This document shows, piece after piece, positions 1-6,908 of a DNA stretch of 8,486 bases. Position 1 is the stretch's first letter. Each line of letters opens with the position of its first letter. The notes beneath the pieces are model-generated. The model saw only the letters and a list, made by a program, of their open reading frames with translations, was not told where the DNA came from and ran no database searches. This DNA is from JBGZFC01 sp964631255 (lineage in GTDB: Bacteria; Bacteroidota; Bacteroidia; Bacteroidales; Dysgonomonadaceae), in contig CAZVWS010000070.1 in the NCBI GenBank assembly GCA_964631255.1, forward strand, positions 1-8,486, in the 5' to 3' direction. Made by a program: the position numbers and the translations under genes.

Positions 1-558
1 TATCCCGATATCATCGAGTCGCTATCCATCACCGGCACGGTTATCAAAAGCCACCACAACGTGGGCGGATTGCCCGAAAAAATGAATCTGAAGTTGTGCG
101 AACCGCTCAAATTGCTTTTCAAAGACGAAGTGCGAAAAATTGGCTTGGAATTGGGTATGAAGCCGCACCTCATTCATCGCCATCCGTTTCCCGGACCCGG
201 TTTAGGAATCCGAATTCTGGGCGATATTACACCCGAAAAAGTGCGCATAGCACAAGATGCCGACGATATTTTTATCTCCAATCTCCGGGCTTATGAACTT
301 TACGACAAAGTGTGGCAGGCGGGTGCTATTTTGTTACCCGTGCAATCGGTGGGTGTGATGGGCGACGAACGCACGTACGAAAATACCATCGCCTTGCGTG
401 CCGTAACCTCAACCGACGCAATGACTGCCGATTGGGCGCATCTGCCCTACGAGTTTTTGGCAAAAGTATCCAACGAAATCATCAACAAAGTGAAAGGTGT
501 GAACCGTGTGGTGTACGATATTTCGTCGAAACCGCCGGCAACCATCGAGTGGGAGTAA
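1..558 (+). CDS. guaA: GMP synthase (glutamine-hydrolysing), C-terminal part, cut by window edge
   Basis: This is the last 185 codons of GMP synthase, which converts XMP to GMP using ATP and ammonia released from glutamine, the final step of de novo guanine nucleotide synthesis in the cytoplasm. Reading frame 1 is open from the first base. The translation shows the conserved landmarks of the C-terminal half: SHHNVGGLP (around visible residues 18-26), the RHPFPGPGLG loop of the dimerisation domain, SVGVMGDERTYE, and the near-invariant end KPPATIEWE before a TAA stop. Full-length family members have about 510 residues, so the glutamine amidotransferase domain and most of the ATP pyrophosphatase domain lie upstream, outside the window. 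No frameshift or missing motif is visible. It converges on the minus-strand phosphoesterase gene, with a shared terminator between them. Identification is secure; the true start cannot be seen. Confidence 0.98.
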   Translation, partial: YPDIIESLSITGTVIKSHHNVGGLPEKMNLKLCEPLKLLFKDEVRKIGLELGMKPHLIHRHPFPGPGLGIRILGDITPEKVRIAQDADDIFISNLRAYELYDKVWQAGAILLPVQSVGVMGDERTYENTIALRAVTSTDAMTADWAHLPYEFLAKVSNEIINKVKGVNRVVYDISSKPPATIEWE

Positions 559-573
559 CAGGAATAATTCCTG
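559..573. repeat. Short perfect palindrome directly after the guaA stop
   Basis: A perfect 6-bp inverted repeat (CAGGAA / TTCCTG with a 3-base loop) starts at the first base after the guaA stop codon. It is followed by A's rather than T's, so it is not a terminator by itself. It could help protect the 3' end of the guaA message, but this is inference and it may be chance. Confidence 0.3.
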
Positions 574-615
574 AAAAATACCAATCAAAATATTCTTATT
601 CAGAATTTTAACTTA

Positions 616-660
616 ATAAAAAACACAGCCTACAAATCACTTGCGGGCTGTGTTCGGTTT
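616..660. terminator. Bidirectional rho-independent terminator between guaA and the phosphoesterase gene
   Basis: A perfect 9-bp stem (AACACAGCC at 622-630 with GGCTGTGTT at 646-654) encloses a 15-base loop that can form a further CAA/TTG pairing. The plus-strand side runs on into a T-rich tract (658-663). The minus-strand side runs into TTTTTTATT (complement of about 613-621). The two flanking genes converge here, so one hairpin can end both transcripts. Apart from this hairpin and the small palindrome after guaA, nothing else is seen in the 140-base gap. Confidence 0.85.
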
Positions 661-698
661 TTATAACTAAACTTGTAGAGTAATGAAAATGTGTTTTT

Positions 699-2402
699 TT
701 ATTCTGTAAACATATTATCTCTTCTGTAGAGAATAATATATTGGTTTTGTGATAAATCTCCTTTTTCTTCTTTTCTTTCTTTTTCTCTTTCTACATTTTG
801 TGCAACTTGTTCATCCTTGTGCGGATTGGTTGAAAACAACTTCGCTTTTATCTCTCCACTTTTACTTTCATCTATGTTAGCATAAAAGCTATTGTTGTTT
901 CTATTCTCTTTGACTTGCAATGTTAACAAATAGTTTAAATCGTCGATGGAGTTTTTTAACACAATATTCTCTTTTTGTTGTTCGAAATCAGCTAAAATTG
1001 CGTTTTCCCAAATGCTGGAAACTGCCATTTTTGCTCGTTTCACGGTGCTGCTTCGCAGTACAATATTTTGTGCAATTCCCGAAAAACCACCCATGGATTC
1101 TTGGCAAAATTCGCCAACAAAGTTGTCTATCGATACCAATATTTCTTCTTTATTGCGATACGCCTCTTCCACATGGTGCTCGTTTCCGCCGTAGTGTGCA
1201 ACCAACATTTTCACGGCAGAACCCGATAAATTGGTTAAAACCATATCGGTCAATCTCTCCGAGTCCGGAAATTTCACTATCCGCCTAAGCCATTTGGGCA
1301 AGTGCGACGACAATGTGCCGTGGTATTCATCAATGAGCGAAGCAACCATTTCGTCAAATCCAATCTCAATCATTTTTTCGGCATGCGCCTGAAAACTGTT
1401 TGCCGCCGGTAGCGGATAATTTATTTCTTCTATTCGCAATGTATTTATATTCAGTTGGTTGTTGGCGAAATCGATTATCCGGTAAGGCGATGGATAGGTT
1501 ACAATGGAACCGGTTTCGATATCATATAAGAAATTGCCTTTCCGGTCTTCGGCTTTAGAAATATCCGAGGCGTGAAAATGTCCGGTAAATACCACATTTA
1601 TGCCACTTTCCATAAACGATTGTTGCACCCATTCAAAATTATCAACCAGATAGGGTGCTGCGAAAAACGATTGATAATCGAAATGTTCAACTACACCGTG
1701 GTGCATCATTGCTACAACTTGCTTGTCAAGCGATTTGGCGGTTTGTGCTTCATTTTGAATCCAACGCATGGTTTCAGGTTTTATCGCCCCGTTTGTAACG
1801 CACGAATCTCGTTTCGCACCGCGCGATACAAACGTGTTGTCGTAATATTTGCACGCATCAATGCAGATTACTCGAAGTCCTTCGACAGGTTCACTCACGT
1901 AGCTAAGCGAATTTTTGTCGCTGCTGATGGCATCGGCATATCCAAAATTGGCGTAAATATCTTTGAATTGGGCTGCAGTTACTGTTGGCACATCGCGTGT
2001 TTCCTCGCCGTGAAAGCTAACGGCATCCGGATTGTTGATATCGTGATTGCCCGGCACAACCAATATTTTTACCCCTTTTTCGATGAGCGGTTGCAATATT
2101 TTGGTTACACCTTGGTGGCTAACGAGCTCTCCATCTTTGGTTAAATCGCCGGGAATGAGAACGATATTTACATTCTCTTGAAACAAATTTTCTACCGATT
2201 TACGCAAAATGGCATCGCTTTCTAACAAGAGTTTTCGGTCTTGTTGCAAATATTGGTCTAACGCTTTACCTGCTTCTACAATAAGCGACGGATGGGTGTA
2301 GTGGAGGTCGGAAATAACCCCGATTTTGGTCTCTTGTGCCTTGCAATTATGAGCCAGAGCGACAACCAATAACAAGATAAATGCTGTAATTATTCTTTTC
2401 AT
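699..2402 (-). CDS. Exported calcineurin-like metallophosphoesterase with helical C-terminal region
   Basis: This 567-residue protein carries the metal-binding motifs of the calcineurin-like phosphoesterase superfamily in the usual order: DLH (D32, H34), GD (G85-D86), GNHD (118-121), MHH (233-235) and GHFH (274-277). They predict a dinuclear-metal phosphohydrolase; the substrate (nucleotide, phospholipid or other phosphoester) cannot be told. The N-terminus is a signal peptide: MKR, a hydrophobic run from about 4 to 17, then a cleavage-like CKA-Q site at 22-23, so it should act in the periplasm or at the surface. Cys20 is not in a good lipobox (AHNC). Residues from about 335 to 505 look mainly helical and match nothing I recognise. 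The last 50 or so residues are hydrophilic, with a Glu/Lys/Arg-rich run at about 536-548 coded by a homopurine tract. The ATG at 2402 is the only start that keeps the signal peptide. It ends the minus-strand gene series, 126 bases behind the HD gene. Confidence 0.9.
   Translation of the reverse strand: MKRIITAFILLLVVALAHNCKAQETKIGVISDLHYTHPSLIVEAGKALDQYLQQDRKLLLESDAILRKSVENLFQENVNIVLIPGDLTKDGELVSHQGVTKILQPLIEKGVKILVVPGNHDINNPDAVSFHGEETRDVPTVTAAQFKDIYANFGYADAISSDKNSLSYVSEPVEGLRVICIDACKYYDNTFVSRGAKRDSCVTNGAIKPETMRWIQNEAQTAKSLDKQVVAMMHHGVVEHFDYQSFFAAPYLVDNFEWVQQSFMESGINVVFTGHFHASDISKAEDRKGNFLYDIETGSIVTYPSPYRIIDFANNQLNINTLRIEEINYPLPAANSFQAHAEKMIEIGFDEMVASLIDEYHGTLSSHLPKWLRRIVKFPDSERLTDMVLTNLSGSAVKMLVAHYGGNEHHVEEAYRNKEEILVSIDNFVGEFCQESMGGFSGIAQNIVLRSSTVKRAKMAVSSIWENAILADFEQQKENIVLKNSIDDLNYLLTLQVKENRNNNSFYANIDESKSGEIKAKLFSTNPHKDEQVAQNVEREKERKEEKGDLSQNQYIILYRRDNMFTE
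757..792 (-). repeat. 36-base homopurine tract in the phosphoesterase gene
   Basis: Bases 757-792 are all pyrimidines on the plus strand, so they are all A/G on the coding strand. The tract encodes the charged run EREKERKEEKG near the C-terminus of the phosphoesterase. It consists of short A runs broken by single G's and is roughly mirror-symmetric. Such tracts can be prone to slippage and can form unusual DNA structure; neither is shown here. Confidence 0.7.
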
Positions 2403-2437
2403 AATGCCGAAATTTATTATTTGTAAATTTCACACTA

Positions 2438-2445
2438 CAAAAATA
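2438..2445 (-). promoter_or_regulatory. Possible -7 box of the phosphoesterase gene
   Basis: The minus strand reads TATTTTTG here, fitting the Bacteroidota -7 consensus TAnnTTTG, 35 bases ahead of the ATG. No convincing TTG is found at the expected -33 distance, and the surroundings are so AT-rich that a chance match is plausible. The 126-base gap, the longest between minus-strand genes in this window, makes a separate promoter here reasonable. Confidence 0.35.
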
Positions 2446-2528
2446 TATATAGAATGTTACAGACTGATTACCTTGTTGTTAAGATAAAATGAAATTATTG
2501 TTGCAAATTGGTTAAGCCGCGGTTTGCG

Positions 2529-4586
2529 CTATTTGTTCAGTTCGGGATAGGAGATGCGCGAATGGTAAATGGTTTTCAGTTTTTCAACAAATACATCTTT
2601 TACCATCTGTATGTCGCGAAACGTGATTGGAGCAACTTTAAAATAACCTTCGGCCAATTGCGAGTCGATTATTTTATCCACCAAATTGCGAATACTCTCT
2701 TCGGTGAAAACCGATAAACTGCGGGTTGCTGCCTCCACGGCGTCAGCCATCATCATAATGGCAGTCTCTTTACTAAACGGGTTTGGTCCCGGATATCGAA
2801 ACAAATCTTCGTTTATCTCTTTGCCCGGATTGGCATTTTTCCACGAGATATAAAAATATTTGGGCATACTTGTGCCGTGATGCGTTTCGATAAAATCGAT
2901 GATTTGCTGCGGCAAATTGTATTTTTTTGCAATTTTTATCCCATCGCGTACGTGGTTGATAATGATGCGTGCACTCTCTTCAAATGGCAATCCCTCGTGC
3001 GGATTGTTGCCCGGCACTTGGTTTTCGGTAAAAAACTCCGGATTGGTTATCTTGCCAATATCGTGATACAACGCCCCGGTGCGGATGAGCGACGCGTTTG
3101 CACCAAGCTTGGCTGCTGCTGCCACCGATAGGTTAGATACTTGCAAAGAGTGTTGAAATGTGCCGGGTGCTTTTTCCGATAACTCTTTGAGCAACGGTTT
3201 GTTGATATTGGAGAGTTCTACCAAACTCACACCTGAGATAAATCCGAACGATTTCTCGAAAAGATAAACCAAAGAGTAAGAGAACATGATGAAAATGAAG
3301 TTGATAAGAAAATAAATCAATATTTTCCAATCTATTTCGCCGATGCTGCCCTCCTGGTACATAACCAAACCTATATACATGAAAATATAGGTAAGTAGGA
3401 TGAAAAACGAGCTACGTATCAGTTGTGAACGTTCCGATAACTCTTTCAGCATGAATACAGAAACGATGGCAACCGTGATTTGAATTACGATAAATTCGAA
3501 CGGGAACGATACCATGAGCGCACTCAAAATAATGGTGATGATACTGGCAAAAAGTGCCGTTCGCGAATCGATAAATGTTCTGATAAGAATGGTTACTATA
3601 GCATACGGGATAAAGTAAACGTTGAAAAGTTTCAACCGCACTGAAATTGCCGTGAGCACCACAAAAAAGACGATGAGCAGAAGCATGAAAAGCACGTGCT
3701 TCTTGTTGCGGTATTCTATCGGGCGGAAAAAGAGCAGGTAAAAATAGAATGCGCCAAACATCATGGTTGTGAGCAAAAATTGTCCCAAAATAGTCCAACT
3801 ATTGCGCGATGCACCGCCCGAACGCTCTTCGGCAACTTTCTTCAGCGACGATAATATTTTGTATGTCTGTCCGTCAACTATTTCGCCTTGGTCAATGATT
3901 CTTTGCCCGGCTTGTATCATACCCGACGAAGTGGCTACCTGCTGTATAAACTCTTTTTTTGCCTTTTCGGAAGTCGATTCGTCATAAACAATATTTTCCC
4001 GAATGTATCGGTTCAAATCGGCAGAGCGGAGTAGGGCAGCGTCGGTAGATTTTGGCGCACCCTTCAATATTGTTTCGTAGGCAGAACGGATGGTGTTTAC
4101 CTCTTCTATGTTTTTAGATTTGGCAGTATTGCCTTCGCGCAAACGAAAAGATTTGGTTTCTGATTCTTGAATCTTGTCGTAATCGTCTGAGCGCAGAATA
4201 CCTTTTTCATAAATCTGTTGCAACTTGTTGCGTATGTAGAGCAAGTCGGATGTTGAAAGCTGCTTTAGCTTGGAACTGAGGTTCACATCCGAGTCAAAAT
4301 CAGCCATGGCATTTACTTGCATCTTTTCGTCGATGCTGTAATATGGCTCGTAAAATTTCAAAATGCTATCTTGCTCCAATTCCAGCTGTTCTGCCGATTT
4401 GTAGATAGGAAAATCGTAGGGTGCGGTGAGCAATCCGTATTGCCACGGACGACCTTCGTTGAAGGAGTATTTGAAACTTCCTTGTCTGGGAAACAGATAA
4501 GTAATGAGCAAAATAGCAATTACAAATATGTCCGGCACGAAGTATCGGGTGCGGATTCTAAACTTTCTTTTTGATTTTTTCTTCAT
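2529..4586 (-). CDS. pgpH: 7TM-HD membrane phosphohydrolase, PgpH/YqfF family (probable cyclic-di-AMP phosphodiesterase)
   Basis: This 685-residue membrane protein has the full 7TMR-HD architecture. After a basic start (MKKKSKRKFRIR) comes a first membrane segment at about 17-33, then an extracytoplasmic 7TMR-HDED-type domain to about residue 265. A block of hydrophobic segments (about 270-440) follows, and then a cytoplasmic HD domain. The HD metal and catalytic residues are all present: H479 (in QHSLQV), H508-D509 (YHDIGK), H545 (INHV), H569-H570 (ETHHGT) and D615 (MADAVEAA). Their spacing is that of the PgpH family, whose studied members hydrolyse cyclic di-AMP to pApA. The activity here is inferred from the family, and the external ligand is unknown. 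The ATG at 4586 gives a normal family length. It lies 63 bases behind gltX with no clear terminator or promoter between, so co-transcription is likely. Confidence 0.92.
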   Translation of the reverse strand: MKKKSKRKFRIRTRYFVPDIFVIAILLITYLFPRQGSFKYSFNEGRPWQYGLLTAPYDFPIYKSAEQLELEQDSILKFYEPYYSIDEKMQVNAMADFDSDVNLSSKLKQLSTSDLLYIRNKLQQIYEKGILRSDDYDKIQESETKSFRLREGNTAKSKNIEEVNTIRSAYETILKGAPKSTDAALLRSADLNRYIRENIVYDESTSEKAKKEFIQQVATSSGMIQAGQRIIDQGEIVDGQTYKILSSLKKVAEERSGGASRNSWTILGQFLLTTMMFGAFYFYLLFFRPIEYRNKKHVLFMLLLIVFFVVLTAISVRLKLFNVYFIPYAIVTILIRTFIDSRTALFASIITIILSALMVSFPFEFIVIQITVAIVSVFMLKELSERSQLIRSSFFILLTYIFMYIGLVMYQEGSIGEIDWKILIYFLINFIFIMFSYSLVYLFEKSFGFISGVSLVELSNINKPLLKELSEKAPGTFQHSLQVSNLSVAAAAKLGANASLIRTGALYHDIGKITNPEFFTENQVPGNNPHEGLPFEESARIIINHVRDGIKIAKKYNLPQQIIDFIETHHGTSMPKYFYISWKNANPGKEINEDLFRYPGPNPFSKETAIMMMADAVEAATRSLSVFTEESIRNLVDKIIDSQLAEGYFKVAPITFRDIQMVKDVFVEKLKTIYHSRISYPELNK

Positions 4587-4603
4587 TTAAAATATCTCTA
4601 CTC

Positions 4604-4650
4604 AACGCTTAAACAAATGAATAGGAGTATTGTTTTTGAAATAAAGCGTT
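4604..4650. repeat. Inverted repeat in the gltX-pgpH gap
   Basis: AACGCTT (4604-4610) and AAGCGTT (4644-4650) form a 7-bp stem. AAACAA (4611-4616) and TTGTTT (4630-4635) can stack a second stem inside it. The outer arm overlaps the gltX stop codon. On the minus strand no T-run follows, so this is not a convincing terminator. It may be an mRNA structure between two co-transcribed genes, or chance. Confidence 0.35.
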
Positions 4651-6179
4651 TATTTGGTTTCTGAATCAGACAATTTAGCAATTGCTTGTTGGATGCGTGC
4701 GATAGATTCTGCTTTGCCTATAATCTCCGTGATGTCGAAAATATGCGGTCCTTTACTTTCGCCAACCAACGCCAATCTGAACGCGTTCATGATGTTGCCT
4801 AAATGCAATCCGTTTTCTTCAATCCATTGTTTTACAATATGTTCTTGATTGGCTGCCGAAAAATCGTCCATTTCTTGCAATACTCCCGATAGGGCATTTA
4901 ACTGCGTGGCAGAATCGGGTTTCCAGCGTTTTTTTACCGTTTTTTCGTCGTACGAAGTAGGTGTTTCAAAGAAGAAAGAAGATTGTTCCCACAACTCTTT
5001 TACGAAATTTATCCTGTTTTTTACAGCTCCAACCACTTTCTCCATTTTTTCATTGGTGGCAGAAATGCCTTTTTCCGCGAGAATGGGCGCGAAAAGTTTT
5101 GCCAATTCTGCATTTGGCATCTTTTGTATGTATTGGTGGTTGTACCATTTGGCTTTTTCTACGTCAAATTTTGCGCCACTCTTGCTGCATCTCTCGAAAG
5201 AGAAAGTATTCACTAACTCGTTTAAGGAAAAAATCTCCTGTTCCGTTCCCGGATTCCATCCCAAGAGTGCCAAAAAATTGATAACTGCTTGTGGCAGGTA
5301 TCCGCTTTCGCGATAACCGGATGAAGTTTCGCCCGATTTTGGATCGTTCCACGCCAGCGGAAATACCGGAAACCCGAGGCGGTCGCCATCACGTTTGCTT
5401 AGTTTCCCGTTTCCTTCCGGCTTGAGCAGCAGCGGTAGGTGGGCAAATTGCGGCATGGTCTCTTCCCAACCCAAACTGCGATAGAGCCACACGTGCAACG
5501 GTGCCGATGGCAGCCACTCTTCGCCGCGTATCACGTGCGTTATTTGCATCAGGTGGTCGTCTACAATGTTGGCAAGATGGTAGGTGGGCAGTTCGTCAGC
5601 CGATTTGTATATCACTTTGTCATCCAAAACCGATGAATTGATTACCACTTCGCCGCGCAACAAATCGTTTACGGTGATGTCAATATTGGGTTCGATGCGG
5701 ATGCGAACAACATATTGTGCACCGTTGTCAATCAATTGTTTTGTTTCTTCGGAGCTGAGTGTCAATGAATTTCGCATCTCGTTTCGGGTAGATGCATCGT
5801 ACTGAAAGTTGGGTGTTTGCTCACGTTTGCTCTCCAGCTCTTGAGGCGTGTCGAAGGCAATGTACGCTTTCTGCTCGTCCAACAATTGGTTTACATATTT
5901 TTTATAAATATCTTTTCGTTCCGATTGTTTGTAAGGACCAAAATTGCCCCCTTGGGTCGGGCTTTCATCAAATTGCAATCCCAACCAGTTAAAAGCTTCT
6001 TGTATATACTCTTCTGCGCCGGGGACAAAGCGTGTGGAGTCGGTATCTTCTATGCGGAGAATAAAGTCGCCACCTGTTTTTTTCGTAAACAGATAATTGT
6101 AAAGTGCTGTGCGCACGCCGCCAATGTGCAATGGCCCGGTGGGAGATGGAGCAAAGCGGACTCTGGGTTTTCTATTCAT
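4650..6179 (-). CDS. gltX: Glutamyl-tRNA synthetase
   Basis: This is a class I aminoacyl-tRNA synthetase that joins glutamate to tRNA(Glu) in the cytoplasm using ATP. It has 509 residues, the normal length for bacterial GluRS. The Rossmann-fold signature FAPSPTGPLHIGG places the HIGH motif at 18-21. The family lines RIEDTDSTR and VIRGEEWLPSAPLH follow, and the KMSKS-type loop is KLSKRDGD, starting at K259. The C-terminal third is the helical anticodon-binding region. The segment around IAFDTPQELESKREQ lacks the cysteines that bind zinc in the E. coli enzyme, so this is a zinc-free form, as in many other bacteria. The ATG at 6179 puts the catalytic signature at the very N-terminus, as expected. 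It lies 54 bases behind the WbqC-like gene and 63 bases before the HD gene, with a promoter-like box just upstream. Confidence 0.98.
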   Translation of the reverse strand: MNRKPRVRFAPSPTGPLHIGGVRTALYNYLFTKKTGGDFILRIEDTDSTRFVPGAEEYIQEAFNWLGLQFDESPTQGGNFGPYKQSERKDIYKKYVNQLLDEQKAYIAFDTPQELESKREQTPNFQYDASTRNEMRNSLTLSSEETKQLIDNGAQYVVRIRIEPNIDITVNDLLRGEVVINSSVLDDKVIYKSADELPTYHLANIVDDHLMQITHVIRGEEWLPSAPLHVWLYRSLGWEETMPQFAHLPLLLKPEGNGKLSKRDGDRLGFPVFPLAWNDPKSGETSSGYRESGYLPQAVINFLALLGWNPGTEQEIFSLNELVNTFSFERCSKSGAKFDVEKAKWYNHQYIQKMPNAELAKLFAPILAEKGISATNEKMEKVVGAVKNRINFVKELWEQSSFFFETPTSYDEKTVKKRWKPDSATQLNALSGVLQEMDDFSAANQEHIVKQWIEENGLHLGNIMNAFRLALVGESKGPHIFDITEIIGKAESIARIQQAIAKLSDSETK

Positions 6180-6199
6180 ACTTTTTGATATTGAGTGGG

Positions 6200-6207
6200 C
6201 AAAGGTA
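6200..6207 (-). promoter_or_regulatory. gltX: Bacteroidota -7 promoter box ahead of gltX
   Basis: The minus strand reads TACCTTTG followed by C, a precise match to the Bacteroidota housekeeping -7 element TAnnTTTG. It is 20 bases before the gltX ATG, so the leader would be only about 15 bases. The bases upstream are A/T-rich, but I see no clean TTG at the -33 spacing. It lies in the gap after the WbqC-like stop codon and would let gltX be transcribed independently of lepB. Confidence 0.55.
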
Positions 6208-6233
6208 CGAAAAAAATATTTGTAGCCGTGATT

Positions 6234-6890
6234 TTACAACCACAATCGGGTTTCTTTGCCCATATTGAAGAGCAAATCCACGATACTCAGGTTGGGAACG
6301 AAGCCGTGTTTTTGGGCAAATACCTGATAATACGGCTTTGCCACGAAGTGGGAGATACGTTTGGGATGAATGGTTTCGCGAAAATCTACTTCGATTGGGA
6401 TTTCTTTGAGGTAGGTTTCGGAAAAAGAAACGGGAGTTGCGATGCCAATAAGCCGACAGATGAGTTGGCGCAACTCTTCGTTGAAATCGTGCAAAAAAGT
6501 GTATCGTTTTTCGTAGAAAGAGCGAAAATCGTCTTCGTAATATTGAAAAAACGGAGTGGAATTGTATGCCGAAATTAGGGCATTCCAATGCAGGTGCCGC
6601 CAATTGCCGTGGTCTGCCACGCGAATATCTTTCATCGGGCACTTTGCCGTGGCAGGCTTTTCGATGGGAATACTAAGCGGCATAACACCGTTTGCACCCA
6701 ATATGTTGCACCGATTTCGGTACGACTGTTTTTGGTAGTTGTCGTTTATTTCGATAACGGCGCTTTCGGCGCGAAAAAGTGCCGAATAGTATTCTATGGG
6801 AGCCAGATACAGGCAACTAAAAATCCCCTTCATTCCCCCCGAAAAGGGAGAATGAAGGGGCTGTGTATGGTTGAAGTTATTCCTGTTCAT
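6234..6890 (-). CDS. WbqC-like family protein of unknown function
   Basis: The translation resembles the WbqC-like family, small cytoplasmic proteins of unknown function named after an O-antigen cluster gene. The visible signature is YLAPIEYYSAL (28-38), then a strand with IEIND (46-50), then YQKQSYRNRCNILGANG (52-68), the most conserved block, followed by LSIPIEK. The rest has no recognisable catalytic motif, signal peptide or membrane segment. Bacteroidales often have this gene beside lepB, as here (45 bases behind it), which supports the call but not a role. The start is uncertain. The ATG at 6890 gives 218 residues; the ATG at 6833 (Met20) gives 199 and matches where I recall family members begin. 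Residues 11-24 are coded by a GC-rich hairpin repeat, so the N-terminal 19 residues may be untranslated leader or a repeat-derived extension. There is no obvious ribosome binding site at either start. Confidence 0.8.
   Translation of the reverse strand: MNRNNFNHTQPLHSPFSGGMKGIFSCLYLAPIEYYSALFRAESAVIEINDNYQKQSYRNRCNILGANGVMPLSIPIEKPATAKCPMKDIRVADHGNWRHLHWNALISAYNSTPFFQYYEDDFRSFYEKRYTFLHDFNEELRQLICRLIGIATPVSFSETYLKEIPIEVDFRETIHPKRISHFVAKPYYQVFAQKHGFVPNLSIVDLLFNMGKETRLWL
6819..6860 (-). repeat. GC-rich hairpin repeat, copy A, at the WbqC-like start
   Basis: CCCCTTCATTC (6825-6835) and GAATGAAGGGG (6850-6860) form a perfect 11-bp stem; a further CCC/GGG can pair inside. It lies within the 5' end of the WbqC-like reading frame and contains the alternative start codon at 6831-6833. 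Read on the minus strand it runs TTCTCC, T-rich spacer, G-run, GAAGGGG, ATTTTT. Copy B, at 6909-6943 on the plus strand, has the same order of blocks. I infer a short dispersed palindromic (REP-like) repeat; only a genome-wide search could confirm that. Confidence 0.6.
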
Positions 6891-6908
6891 TATTAGGCAA
6901 AGTCTGTT

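Noticed and set aside
1572..2144. Plus-strand open frame of 190 codons opposite the phosphoesterase
   Set aside because: It is antisense to the region coding for the conserved metal-binding motifs; the translation shows no family resemblance.
2334..2402. Lipoprotein signal on the phosphoesterase
   Set aside because: Cys20 is preceded by AHN, not a lipobox-like [LVI][AST][GAS]; the CKA-Q site fits ordinary signal peptidase I cleavage better.
2503..2527. Terminator after the HD gene
   Set aside because: Only a 5-bp GCAAA/TTTGC stem with a 15-base loop and no T-run on the minus strand.
3412..3798. Minus-strand open frame of 128 codons inside the HD gene
   Set aside because: It overlaps the transmembrane block of the HD protein in a different frame; the His/Phe-rich translation is typical of a frame shadow.
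4604..4650. Terminator after gltX
   Set aside because: The inverted repeat is real, but on the minus strand it is not followed by a T-run, so I kept it only as a repeat.
6195..6578. Plus-strand open frame of 127 codons opposite the WbqC-like gene
   Set aside because: It is antisense to the conserved frame and has no promoter or family signal.
6172..6642. Minus-strand open frame of 156 codons overlapping the WbqC-like gene in another frame
   Set aside because: The WbqC-like frame has the conserved YQKQSYRNRC block; this one is Arg/Pro/Ser-rich noise and would overlap the gltX start.
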